Shown here piece after piece: positions 1 to 7,112 of a DNA stretch of 64,000 nt. The DNA comes from Bin87 sp965208015 (lineage in GTDB: Bacteria; Chloroflexota; Dehalococcoidia; Lucifugimonadales; UBA3495), in NCBI GenBank assembly GCA_965208015.1, contig OZ242308.1, positions 372,001-436,000 on the forward strand. The letters run 5' to 3'. Under the pieces are notes generated by a model. The model made no database searches. It was given only the letters and a program-made list of their open reading frames with translations, and was not told the DNA's origin. A program made the translations under genes and the position numbers. Position 1 is the first letter of the stretch. Each line of letters starts with the position of its first letter.

Positions 1-47
1 TGCCTGCGGCGCACACCGCTCTTAAACGAACCGATGGGAGGATCATC

Positions 48-1130
48 ATGCACGTCGGTCTGGTAATGGAATGCGATTACCGTGAGGGTCGCACCCAGGA
101 CGAAGCCTTCGACGAAGCCTTTACCGTGGCCCAGCTTGCCGACGAGTCGGGCATCGACGGCGTCTGGCTGGCGGAGCGTCACTTTGCCGCGCCGCGCACG
201 CCCACCGACCCGGGCGGCGCCGGCATCCCTTCGGTATCGTCGGTACCCTTGATGATGGCCGGCATCATTGCTGCCCGCACCGAGCGAGTCCGTGTGGGCA
301 CCGGCGTCAGCGTGCTGCCCCTTGCCCATCCCATCCGTCTGGCCGAGGAAGCCGCCACCGTCGACAACATCTCCAGGGGTCGCTTGGACTTCGGCATCGG
401 GCGCAGCAGCTTCCCGCGCTCATATCAGGGCTATGGCGTTCCTTTCGAGGAAAGCCGCGAGCGGTTCGCAGAGGCCCTGGAAATCATCCTCAAGGCCTGG
501 AACAACTACCGTTTCGACCACCACGGCCACTACTACGACATGGACGACGTGGTCGTTACGCCGCGCCCCTACCAGCAGCCCCATCCGCCCATTCGTATTG
601 CCGCCAACTCGGTGGACACGTTCAGGATCATCGGTGAGCTGGGCTTCCCGCTGGTCACGGGCGTGCGCGGCCAGGGAATACCGCAGGTTGCCAGCAACCT
701 GAAGATCTACCGCGAGACCGCCGCCGCCAGCGGGCACGACGTGGACGACGCCTACGTGCGCATGCCCATCTACGTCGGCGACTCCATGGAAGAGGTTCGC
801 GCCGACACGGAAGAGAGCACCATGCGGGCCTTCCGTCGCACCGCCGACACCTACATCCGCACCGTGGAGGCCGAGGGCGCCAACGCCACGGAGGAGCGTC
901 GCCAGCGGGCCGAGCAGTTGCTCAACACCACCTACGACGACCTGCTGGTGGACCGGGTTGCCTACGGCACGCCCGATCAGGTTGCCGAGCGCCTGATCTC
1001 CCTGCGCGACGACCTCGGCCTGACCGGGTTCATCATGGAGCCCAACCTGGGCGGCACCGTCCCCGCCGAGCGCGTCCAGAAGTCCATTCGCCTCTACGCC
1101 GAGGAGGTAGGCCCCGCCCTGCGAGAGTGA
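48..1130 (+). CDS. LLM-class flavin-dependent oxidoreductase
   Basis: A 360-residue luciferase-like monooxygenase fold protein. Such enzymes use reduced FMN or F420 to oxidise small organic substrates in the cytoplasm. The N-terminal half shows the family pattern: an early strand, 'WLAERHF' near residue 40, 'VGTGVSVLPLAHP' near 83-95, and 'RGRLDFGIGR' near 110, followed by 'PPIRIAANS' about residue 182 in the phosphate-binding half. A GGGAGG ribosome site lies 6 bases before the ATG, which fixes the start. It stands alone on the plus strand and is followed by a clear hairpin terminator. Its two relatives in this window (7113-7955 and 33118-34245) are only distantly similar. The substrate cannot be read from sequence. 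Confidence 0.9.
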   Translation: MHVGLVMECDYREGRTQDEAFDEAFTVAQLADESGIDGVWLAERHFAAPRTPTDPGGAGIPSVSSVPLMMAGIIAARTERVRVGTGVSVLPLAHPIRLAEEAATVDNISRGRLDFGIGRSSFPRSYQGYGVPFEESRERFAEALEIILKAWNNYRFDHHGHYYDMDDVVVTPRPYQQPHPPIRIAANSVDTFRIIGELGFPLVTGVRGQGIPQVASNLKIYRETAAASGHDVDDAYVRMPIYVGDSMEEVRADTEESTMRAFRRTADTYIRTVEAEGANATEERRQRAEQLLNTTYDDLLVDRVAYGTPDQVAERLISLRDDLGLTGFIMEPNLGGTVPAERVQKSIRLYAEEVGPALRE

Positions 1131-1157
1131 CGGACAGCACCCGCCAGAATTGCGAAG

Positions 1158-1181
1158 GCCCCGTCGGTGAGCGGGGCTTTT
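1158..1181 (+). terminator. Rho-independent terminator after the LLM oxidoreductase
   Basis: A perfect 6-bp GC stem (GCCCCG / CGGGGC) with an 8-base loop is followed at once by TTTT. It lies 27 bases after the stop codon of the upstream plus-strand gene. Confidence 0.8.
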
Positions 1182-1200
1182 CGCTATCGACGTGGAGATA

Positions 1201-1569
1201 CTATTCCGATTGCCGTCCCCGCAAGCGGCGCACTTGTTGTAGTACCAAGCGGGCGAGGTCAGAAGCCGCGATCCAAACCAAGTTAGCATCTGCCAGCCAT
1301 GGTCGATGAACCAGAATATTTCGATACCTTGTGAACTCGCTCAGGTCGGCATCCAGCGTACCGCCGCGAACTTGTCCGGGAATATGACCTGCCACTTCAC
1401 CAATCAGGGCCACACAGTGATAGATAGCGAGGCGGGTTCTGACGTCGCCTTCCCAATACTCCCGGTTGTATAACCTGGTGAGCCAACCCGCCACTTCGCA
1501 CCAGTATTCCAACTGCCTGAGACGGTCGCTCGAATCGGGGCCGCGTTCATTCGCAGGAATAAATAACAC
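1201..1569 (-). CDS. HepT-like HEPN-domain protein (toxin-like, AMPylation Tyr missing)
   Basis: A 122-residue all-helical protein that fits the HepT/DUF86 family of HEPN ribonucleases, the toxin half of MntA/HepT modules. The RNase motif is visible as Arg83-Asn84 with His88, the R-x4-H spacing of the family. In characterised HepT proteins the motif continues as H-x-Tyr, and that Tyr is the residue AMPylated by the MntA antitoxin; here Pro90 stands in its place. The start overlaps the end of the upstream gene by 23 bases, the usual antitoxin-toxin coupling. The upstream partner is a tandem nucleotidyltransferase-like protein without its active-site signature, so the pair looks as if it has moved away from AMPylation control. 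The family call comes from motif and context, not a search. Confidence 0.65.
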   Translation of the reverse strand: MLFIPANERGPDSSDRLRQLEYWCEVAGWLTRLYNREYWEGDVRTRLAIYHCVALIGEVAGHIPGQVRGGTLDADLSEFTRYRNILVHRPWLADANLVWIAASDLARLVLQQVRRLRGRQSE

Positions 1570-2299
1570 CGCGGCCCTCTATTTCCTTTTGCGCCTCCTG
1601 GTCGCCGTTGTCAGCAGCGCGTTCCAAATCAGCCTTGTCGATCAGGTGTACCCGGTGGCCAAAAAACTCCCGCATTGCGGCGGCAAAACCTACAATGCGC
1701 TCTTTGGTTGACTGGGCTGAGTCATCGGCATTCATGTCGACGATAAACTGGGATCCTTGCTCGCGGAGCTGGTCCGGGTCAGCGTCCATTCGCGCATGGT
1801 TCACCGCCACTTCAGACACGTTCCACTGCCGGCAAATTTCCTGTAACGATGCGGGCGGCAATTCCTCAGGCGATGGCACTGGCCGGGTCTGAACCTCAAG
1901 TTCGGCGGCTGACAGCCCCTCGGCAATGTAGATGATGTCGCGGTGCGCCATCTCCTGCTTCGCCCACTCAGCGCCCTGGGCGATATGTTTGGCGAGGATG
2001 CCCTTGTCCTCTATCCACACGCAGCAACCCAACAGGTTGTACAAATCTTCAACCACGTCCATGTGATGCTTCTTGCTGCCCCAGTGGTACTCCCCGGGGC
2101 CGAAATCTGCAATCAGGTAGAGGTCAACGGACCGGAAAGGGTTGTCATCCGGCATGAATGGGAACGGATTCGGCTGTGGGCGGACCTGGCTCGGGTCAAC
2201 CGCCATCTCCCGCACGCCCCATCGCTGGCAGATCTCGGCGATGGCGTCCAGTGGCAGGTCTTCCCGCGTCAGCAGTGGCTTGGGATCTGGGGTAGTCAT
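1547..2299 (-). CDS. Tandem, degenerate MNT nucleotidyltransferase-like antitoxin
   Basis: A 250-residue protein built from two copies of one domain. Each begins with a helix of the form 'EICQRWGV' or 'EICRQWNV', continues to a strand pair, then a helix ending in a G-x-x-V/C hydrophobic strand, and closes with '..IIY' or '..VIY'. This order is that of the minimal nucleotidyltransferase fold seen in MntA antitoxins. The catalytic GS...DxD signature is gone in copy 1 (Ser37, then Ser57-Val58-Asp59) and absent in copy 2. The start at 2299 is preferred to an ATG 13 codons upstream because GAGGGAG precedes it. Its end overlaps the HepT-like gene. MntA proteins normally have one catalytic domain; a fused inactive pair is unusual. 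Likely an antitoxin that acts by binding. Confidence 0.6.
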   Translation of the reverse strand: MTTPDPKPLLTREDLPLDAIAEICQRWGVREMAVDPSQVRPQPNPFPFMPDDNPFRSVDLYLIADFGPGEYHWGSKKHHMDVVEDLYNLLGCCVWIEDKGILAKHIAQGAEWAKQEMAHRDIIYIAEGLSAAELEVQTRPVPSPEELPPASLQEICRQWNVSEVAVNHARMDADPDQLREQGSQFIVDMNADDSAQSTKERIVGFAAAMREFFGHRVHLIDKADLERAADNGDQEAQKEIEGRGVIYSCE

Positions 2300-2343
2300 C
2301 TCAACACTCCCTCGGCGCTCCCAGCATAGCACCTTCATCCTGC

Positions 2344-3222
2344 CTAACTGCTGATCTCGCCCAGGAACGCCAGCAGCGCCGCGTTCACCTCGTCGGGCTT
2401 CTCCTCATGCAGGAAGTGCCCGCCGCCGGCGATGAACTGCGTCCGCAGGTTCGACGCCGCCCGCTGCCATGAAGCTTCGGGATCGAGCCCGCTCGCCGTC
2501 GAGGTGCGCTGTCGCCGCTCGCCCCACAGGTACAGCACCGGAATGTCCAGTACTCGTTCCGCGTCGGCGCGCCAGTCGGGCGGGTCTTCGTAGGCTGCGG
2601 CGCGGTAGTAAGAGAACCCGCCCCGCAGCGCGCCCGGCTGGGAATATGCCGTGGCATACACCGCGACCTCCTCGTCCGACATCATCGCCTGGTTCACCGA
2701 CCAGTTGCGATAGAAGTGGCGCAGGTAGGCCTCCTCGTTGCCTCTGACCAGGTGCTCCGCCAGGTCGGGTATCTGGTGAAAGTACGAGTGCCACCGCTCG
2801 CGGACACCTTCGGGCGTCTGCGGCCCCAGCTGCTCCAGAGGATGTGTTCCGTCCAGCAGGGTCAGGCGGTCCACCTCGGCCTCGTGGTCCAGGCAGTAGC
2901 GGTAGGAGACCCGCACGCCGATGTCGTGCCCCACGATGGCGATCTTGTCGTGACCCAGGTGGCGAACCAGCTCGTAGATATCCGTCGCCGCCGTCCGGGT
3001 CCGGTAGTCCTGCAAGGGCTTCTCGGACGAACCGAACCCGCGCATGTCGGGCACGATTACCTGGTAGTCCTGCGACAGCACGGGAATCTGCTTGCGCCAC
3101 GAGAACCACATCTCCGGCCAGCCGTGCAGCAGCACCACCGGATACCCGTCGCCCTCGATCACGTAATGGATGTTTACTCCGTTCACCCGCGCCGTGCGGT
3201 GCGTGAAATCCCAGTCCCCCAT
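2344..3222 (-). CDS. Alpha/beta hydrolase, epoxide-hydrolase-like
   Basis: A 292-residue hydrolase with the motif set of the epoxide hydrolase/haloalkane dehalogenase branch. These are 'HGWPEMW' (oxyanion strand and cap contact), 'GHDIG' with Asp rather than Ser as nucleophile, and 'GGHFLHEEKP' holding the catalytic His. Asp-nucleophile members form an alkyl-enzyme ester that is then hydrolysed, so an epoxide or halide substrate is plausible. The start at 3222 is chosen because GGAGG lies 7 bases upstream; an earlier ATG at 3243 lacks such a site. It probably acts alone in the cytoplasm. Ester-hydrolysing relatives exist, so the substrate stays open. Confidence 0.85.
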   Translation of the reverse strand: MGDWDFTHRTARVNGVNIHYVIEGDGYPVVLLHGWPEMWFSWRKQIPVLSQDYQVIVPDMRGFGSSEKPLQDYRTRTAATDIYELVRHLGHDKIAIVGHDIGVRVSYRYCLDHEAEVDRLTLLDGTHPLEQLGPQTPEGVRERWHSYFHQIPDLAEHLVRGNEEAYLRHFYRNWSVNQAMMSDEEVAVYATAYSQPGALRGGFSYYRAAAYEDPPDWRADAERVLDIPVLYLWGERRQRTSTASGLDPEASWQRAASNLRTQFIAGGGHFLHEEKPDEVNAALLAFLGEISS

Positions 3223-3248
3223 CGCTTCACCTCCGTAGTTCAATCGGC

Positions 3249-3314
3249 ATGGATAAACAGGATGGACGGGATACGGATACTAAATCCATGATCCCGAACA
3301 TCCTGTTCATCCAT
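3249..3314. repeat. Short palindromic repeat, type 1
   Basis: Two 24-base arms (3249-3272 and 3291-3314) are inverted copies matching at 21 of 24 positions, separated by 18 bases. The core reads AACAGGATG on one arm and CATCCTGTT on the other. It lies upstream of the hydrolase start and downstream of the GlcG-like gene. It shares the CAGGATx theme with the larger repeat family in this window but is shorter. Confidence 0.75.
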
Positions 3315-3339
3315 GCTGCATTCGGCTTTTGTCGGGTGA

Positions 3340-3756
3340 TTACAGGTTCATCGCTTCCAGACCCACCCGTGACAGGTCCTCGTCGGCTTGGCCGCTGGGG
3401 TAGCCGCCCACGCCGATGCCGCCCAGGATCACGCCGTCTTTCATGATGACCAGCCCGCCCTGGCCGTAGGTGAACCCGGGGTCACCCATGTCGGCGATGC
3501 CCCGGCCCTGGGCGGCCAAGCCGGCGGCGTGCTCGCCTGAATCCCGGCCGATGATGGCAGAGGTGTAGGCCTTGCGGCGGGCGTGGCGCCGGCTGAAGAC
3601 CCGCAGGTTCTCCATGGTGAAGTAGGCCAGCAGCTCGCCGCCGGCGTCCACGATGGCCATGGCCACCGGCGCGTCGGGGGTCTCGTTGGCCTTGGCCAGC
3701 ATGGCGTCCATCGCCGCCTTGATCTGTTCGGTGGAAAGTGCCGGTTTGGTAGCCAT
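3340..3756 (-). CDS. GlcG/HbpS-family (DUF336) heme-binding-like protein
   Basis: A 138-residue cytoplasmic protein of the GlcG/HbpS (DUF336) family. Family marks are 'AMAIVDAGGELLAYF' near 33-47, a central Arg-rich helix that leads into the 'KAYTSA' segment, and the glycine-rich end 'GVILGGIGVGGYPSGQADED'. Relatives bind heme or small metabolites, or occur next to glycolate and aromatic oxidases; no single reaction is established for the family. GGAGG stands 9 bases before the ATG. Its neighbours give no clear pathway. Confidence 0.85.
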   Translation of the reverse strand: MATKPALSTEQIKAAMDAMLAKANETPDAPVAMAIVDAGGELLAYFTMENLRVFSRRHARRKAYTSAIIGRDSGEHAAGLAAQGRGIADMGDPGFTYGQGGLVIMKDGVILGGIGVGGYPSGQADEDLSRVGLEAMNL

Positions 3757-3863
3757 TAATGCGCCTCCAGAAAGTGGGTTGTCAGTCCAAAATGCGGGGC
3801 GATGATACCATGACCTATACCTCGCTTAGTCAGGTGCGGAGCTGATACGTACATTCACCGCCG

Positions 3864-3904
3864 TTGACGAGGTCATTGCGGTTCAATACGATGTGAACAA
3901 TAAT
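3864..3904 (+). promoter_or_regulatory. Candidate sigma-70 promoter for the antitoxin/PIN-AKR unit
   Basis: TTGACG at 3864-3869 and TACGAT at 3887-3892 are separated by 17 bases. An overlapping alternative is TTGCGG at 3876-3881 with AATAAT at 3899-3904, also 17 bases apart. Either would place transcription start shortly before the GTG at 3936. Confidence 0.4.
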
Positions 3905-3935
3905 CGTGCATAGGCCATGCTGGAGGAGACCGATT

Positions 3936-4199
3936 GTGGATCAGATCACCATACACGGTTTGGACGACGAACTGGGAGAAATTATTCGCCAACGGGCCGA
4001 GCGCGATGGCACGTCGTTGAGCCACGCCGCGTTCGAACTGCTGCGCATCGGGGCTGAGACGATAAAACCGACTTCGGAGCGGCCCAACGTCGGTTCATCT
4101 TTGGACATATACATCGGCAGTTGGACCGCCGCCGAGGCCGACGAGTTCGACGCCGCCGTTCAGGAATTTGAGACCATAGACGAAACCTCATGGCAATGA
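3936..4199 (+). CDS. FitA/VapB-type ribbon-helix-helix antitoxin
   Basis: An 87-residue protein whose N-terminus ('ITIHGLDDELGE', then 'RQRAERDGTSLSHAAFELL') matches the ribbon-helix-helix domain of FitA/VapB antitoxins, which bind DNA as dimers and cap a PIN toxin with the C-terminal tail. The start is taken as GTG at 3936 because GGAGGAG lies 7 bases upstream; an ATG 10 codons earlier has no such site. Its stop overlaps the start of the next gene, standard for vapBC. That next gene keeps only the first 39 or so residues of the PIN toxin, so this antitoxin has lost its normal partner. Confidence 0.75.
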   Translation: MDQITIHGLDDELGEIIRQRAERDGTSLSHAAFELLRIGAETIKPTSERPNVGSSLDIYIGSWTAAEADEFDAAVQEFETIDETSWQ

Positions 4200-5182
4200 G
4201 GATCTTGCTGGACACTAACGCCTACTCGCTACTGATGAGAGGTAACGATCAAACTGCCGTCATCGTGCGGAACGCCTCGGAGATCCTCATGTCGGCGGTG
4301 GTGATAGCGGTGGCCCGGGCCATGGAACTGGGCATCAACTACTTCGACACCGCCTCCTCCTACGGCGACGGCCAGTCGGAAACCAACTTGGGACGTGTGC
4401 TCAAAGAGTTGTCGGCGGACGTCTACGTCGGCACCAAGTTCCGCGTCACCACCCACGAGCCGGGTAGCATCCGCAGCAACGTCATCGTCGCGGTGGAAGA
4501 GAGCCTGACCCGAATGCAGCGGGAGCAAGTCGACCTGATCCAGATGCACAATCACGTCTCGGCGGTGGCCGACGGTGGTTCGGTCTCCCCCGAGGAGACC
4601 CTGGGCGAGGTAGTGGACGCGCTGCGGGACCTGCGCGACCAGGGCAAGGTCCGGTTCTGGGGGATGACCGCCGTGGGCGAGACTCCCGCCCTGCACCGGG
4701 TCATCGACTCGGGAGCCCTGAACACCATCCAGTCGGTGTACAACCTGGTCAACCCCAGCGCCGGCGCGGCCGTGCCGCCCGCGTTTGACATGCCCGACTA
4801 CGGCAACCAGATCCAGCTCGCCTCCTCTAATGGCATGGGCGTGCTGGTGATCCGCGTCCTGGCGGCCGGCGCTTTGAGCGGGGAGGCGACCCGGCATCCC
4901 GTCGCCGTGCCCAGCGTCGCGCCCATCGGTTCGGGCCGTGACTACGAACAGGACCGTTCGCGTGCGGAGGGCTTCCGGCCCTTGGTGGAAGAAGGCTACG
5001 TGAACAGCCTGGTGGAAGCGTCCCTGCGGTTCGCGCTGACCAACCCCGGAGTGAGCAGCGTGCTGGTGGGCTATTCCAGCATGGAGCATCTGGAGCAGTC
5101 CGTCGAGTTCGCCGCCCGGGGGCCGCTGCCCGAGGAGGCCATAGCCCGCCTGCCGGAGGTATGGTCCCGGTTCACCGATTGA
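4190..5182 (+). CDS. In-frame fusion: VapC PIN N-terminus + aldo/keto reductase lacking its N-terminus
   Basis: A 330-residue chimera. Residues 1-39 ('MRILLDTNAYSLL' and the following helix) are the first strand and helix of a VapC PIN-domain toxin with its first acidic residue (Asp8). From residue 40 the protein is an aldo/keto reductase that begins at the 'ELGINYFDTA' strand. The reductase tetrad is present: Asp53, Tyr58, Lys83 and His120. The first 35-40 residues of a normal reductase and the rest of the PIN domain are missing. ATG at 4190, or the ATGA overlap at 4196, would start it; it is coupled to the antitoxin gene. A deletion joining two genes in frame is the simplest reading; an assembly join is the alternative. 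PIN nuclease activity cannot remain, while reductase folding is uncertain. Confidence 0.8.
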   Translation: MAMRILLDTNAYSLLMRGNDQTAVIVRNASEILMSAVVIAVARAMELGINYFDTASSYGDGQSETNLGRVLKELSADVYVGTKFRVTTHEPGSIRSNVIVAVEESLTRMQREQVDLIQMHNHVSAVADGGSVSPEETLGEVVDALRDLRDQGKVRFWGMTAVGETPALHRVIDSGALNTIQSVYNLVNPSAGAAVPPAFDMPDYGNQIQLASSNGMGVLVIRVLAAGALSGEATRHPVAVPSVAPIGSGRDYEQDRSRAEGFRPLVEEGYVNSLVEASLRFALTNPGVSSVLVGYSSMEHLEQSVEFAARGPLPEEAIARLPEVWSRFTD

Positions 5183-5481
5183 TGCTTCGGCACGGGCGTC
5201 GGGGATACGAGCCACTTCCGGGGTGATGCCTTCCCGGTGACCTGCTGATCCACGGCGAGAGGTCTCTTCGGCTGGCGGACTGCCGTTCAGTCCAGCAGAC
5301 GTCGCGCTGCCGCCGTCAAGATGCGTAAATCGTCGGAAACTCCCTTCCCAATGCCTTGCGCATCGCTCCACCCGGTCGCCAGAATCGGTCAACGTCAGCG
5401 GCATCTCGCGCCGGTTCACCCATCTGGCCGTCTGTTGGCCCTTCCCATTTCGTACACTTGTCGCCTGCCGAGGTTCGACTC
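5183..5481. other. Intergenic region with no supported gene
   Basis: About 300 bases between the fusion gene and the STAS gene. I see no convincing reading frame, repeat or hairpin. The sequence just before 5482 carries a GAGG ribosome site for the next gene. Confidence 0.5.
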
Positions 5482-5826
5482 ATGGCCATCGACGCTCTCT
5501 CAGACGGCGGAACCGTGTTCGTGCTGGTCGACCAACGCCTGGACAGTTCCAATGCCGGGGCCTTCAGCGAAGAGTTGGAGACAGTCACCGCGGCCGCCGG
5601 CCGGGCCGTGGTGATCGACATGCAGGGCCTCGACTACATCAGCAGCGCCGGCCTCCGCACGATCATGCAGGCGGTTCGCAGGATGCAGCATCAGGGGGGC
5701 AGCCTGGCCCTGTGCTCCCTGTCCACCGACGTGCGCGCCGTGTTCCAGACCAGCGGCTTCGACCAGCTCATCGCTATCCACCCCACTCGGGCGGAGGCGG
5801 AGGCGGCCGTCGCGACGGACAGCTGA
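5482..5826 (+). CDS. STAS-domain anti-sigma factor antagonist
   Basis: A 114-residue single STAS domain, the fold of SpoIIAA/RsbV-type anti-anti-sigma factors. These bind an anti-sigma kinase and are switched off by phosphorylation of a conserved Ser. That site is visible as 'YISSAGLR' after the 'VVIDMQGLD' strand. The start at 5482 ('MAIDAL') is chosen because the domain begins there and GAGG lies 8 bases before it; longer upstream reading adds sequence with no domain. No kinase or sigma factor lies next to it, so its partner is elsewhere. Confidence 0.85.
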   Translation: MAIDALSDGGTVFVLVDQRLDSSNAGAFSEELETVTAAAGRAVVIDMQGLDYISSAGLRTIMQAVRRMQHQGGSLALCSLSTDVRAVFQTSGFDQLIAIHPTRAEAEAAVATDS

Positions 5827-5927
5827 CCGAACTTTCTCCCTGGGTTCCACCATTCGCCAAGAGAAAGCCGGCTGCACATAAGCCGGCGGGTAGATGCAGC
5901 TCGGCGCTTCCGAGAACCGGTCCTGAG

Positions 5928-6260
5928 TCAGCGATCCAGGTCTGCTGACAGTCGGGCACTGATCAGTCGGTTCAGGCTGACCCCTTCCTCGGCGGCCTTC
6001 ATGGCCAGCGCCCGGTGCGTCTCCGGGGGCACCCGCACGACGAACCGTCCGCTGTAGGCGCGATCCGCCATCGGTTCCGGCGGCGTTTCACCGTTGGCTT
6101 CCATGTCGGCCACGCAGTCCGCCACCAACCGCCGGATGCCGGCGAAGGCCTCTTCCTGCATCGGGGCCAGCCAGCTCAGGGAAGGAAACTCGGTGCACAG
6201 TCCGACGAACTCTTCGTCCTCGGCGGACCATGTGACCCGGTACGTGTAATGATCAGCCAT
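5928..6260 (-). CDS. hicB: HicB-family antitoxin
   Basis: A 110-residue protein with a degenerate RNase-H-like HicB fold at the N-terminus ('EEFVGLCTEFPSLS', about residues 15-29) and a ribbon-helix-helix DNA-binding tail ('RFVVRVPPETHRALAMKA' and 'SLNRLISARL'). HicB antitoxins mask the HicA mRNA nuclease and repress their own operon. Directly upstream, overlapping the ATG by 8 bases, is a hicA reading frame broken by a frameshift, so the order hicA-hicB is retained but the toxin is probably not made. HicB may persist as a repressor or as a remnant. Confidence 0.85.
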   Translation of the reverse strand: MADHYTYRVTWSAEDEEFVGLCTEFPSLSWLAPMQEEAFAGIRRLVADCVADMEANGETPPEPMADRAYSGRFVVRVPPETHRALAMKAAEEGVSLNRLISARLSADLDR

Positions 6261-6539
6261 CGTCGTTCAACTTCTCCAGGGCACGTATTACCTGGCGCAC
6301 CTGGTACGCCTTGGCCATGCCCCGGTCGTTCTGAATATTGACTCTGGGGTCGCCCGGCCAAGGTGTGCGATACACCCGGTGGCTCGTACCACTTTGGCGC
6401 GGTTCTCCAAAAAAAGCGGTCGCATATCCTAGCCAGATCGCTGAACCTTATCCCTTTGGGATTCCGCCGAAGTGTCTCTACTGCATCGAGTACTTCTATG
6501 TAGCTTACCTGATATCCGTATGGTTGGCATGATGGGCAT
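6253..6539 (-). pseudogene. hicA: hicA toxin remnant with frameshift at an A7/T7 run
   Basis: Read on the minus strand, one frame gives an N-terminal part ('VETLRRNPKGIRFSDLARI') and another gives the C-terminal part ('GTSHRVYRTPWPG', 'AKAYQVRQVIRALEKL') of a HicA/YcfA-type toxin, including the catalytic His in G-T-S-H. The two frames join if one T is removed from a seven-base run (plus-strand A run 6409-6415). The good ribosome site and ATG at 6539 are in a third frame, so a second lesion near the start is implied. HicA cleaves mRNA through a dsRNA-binding-like fold; this copy cannot make a full protein unless frameshifting or sequencing error is involved. The end overlaps hicB by 8 bases. 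Confidence 0.7.
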
Positions 6540-6649
6540 AACGCACTCCTTTTTCGGCGGGCAAATGGTCGGTTCGCGGCAATGGCGATAAGGCGTAGCC
6601 AGAGTTACTGCCCGTTGGCCACCAGCAATTATGATATCAATATAGATAC

Positions 6650-6764
6650 TGCATATCAAGCAGTTCTTGTCGAGCAATTGACCAAACCGGGTCAGGGCAC
6701 GCTGAAGCACAACGCAATCATGTCCGATCAGCTTGATCCCCATGCTGTCGCCGGTGGGCAGCAT
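6650..6764 (-). pseudogene. Fragment of a second ureD (C-terminal part)
   Basis: About 38 codons resemble the end of the intact UreD encoded at 7995-8897. 'MLPTGDSMGIKLIGHDC' aligns with 'MLPDGSGMCVKMIGREC', and both continue to 'QRAL'. By eye about 12 of 31 positions are identical, and the underlying DNA is also similar. The fragment is preceded by a stop codon, has no ribosome site and drifts out of similarity after about 35 residues, so it looks like a relic of a duplicated or displaced ureD. It lies downstream of the urease cluster on the same strand. Confidence 0.55.
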
Positions 6765-6783
6765 CTAATCGCTGGCCGGAACC

Positions 6784-7110
6784 TCAAGTCGCCGGGCCCA
6801 GCCCCATTCGGCTCCGACACTCCTCGTACACCGCTTCCAGGAACCCGCCGGCGTAGTGCTGGTGGCTGAACGTGATCCCGTGGGCAGAGGCGTCCGATTT
6901 CGCCGCTTCGTACAGCTGCACCGCCGCCTGGTTGTCGTACGGAAAGGGCATGGGCCCCATGTAGTGCTCGAAGTCGGAAATGTCGGCCCACGCGATCAGA
7001 TCGCCCATCTCGGCGTCGTTCCTGGCCCAGCGCTCACCGTCGTTCTGGCCCCGCATCAGGCACCAGGCGGGCGGGTTCTCCGGCGGCCTGAAATCTCCGC
7101 CCGAAGACAT
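6784..7110 (-). CDS. Hypothetical protein coupled to the LLM oxidoreductase
   Basis: A 108-residue protein I do not recognise. It is rich in aromatic and His residues ('FEHYMGPMPFPYDNQ', 'FSHQHYAGGFLEAVYEECR'), with no signal peptide or membrane span. Its ATG begins 2 bases after the stop of the upstream oxidoreductase gene, so the two are probably translated together and may share a substrate. The H-Y pattern could bind a metal or cofactor, but that is speculation. Confidence 0.55.
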   Translation of the reverse strand: MSSGGDFRPPENPPAWCLMRGQNDGERWARNDAEMGDLIAWADISDFEHYMGPMPFPYDNQAAVQLYEAAKSDASAHGITFSHQHYAGGFLEAVYEECRSRMGLGPAT

Positions 7111-7112
7111 TG

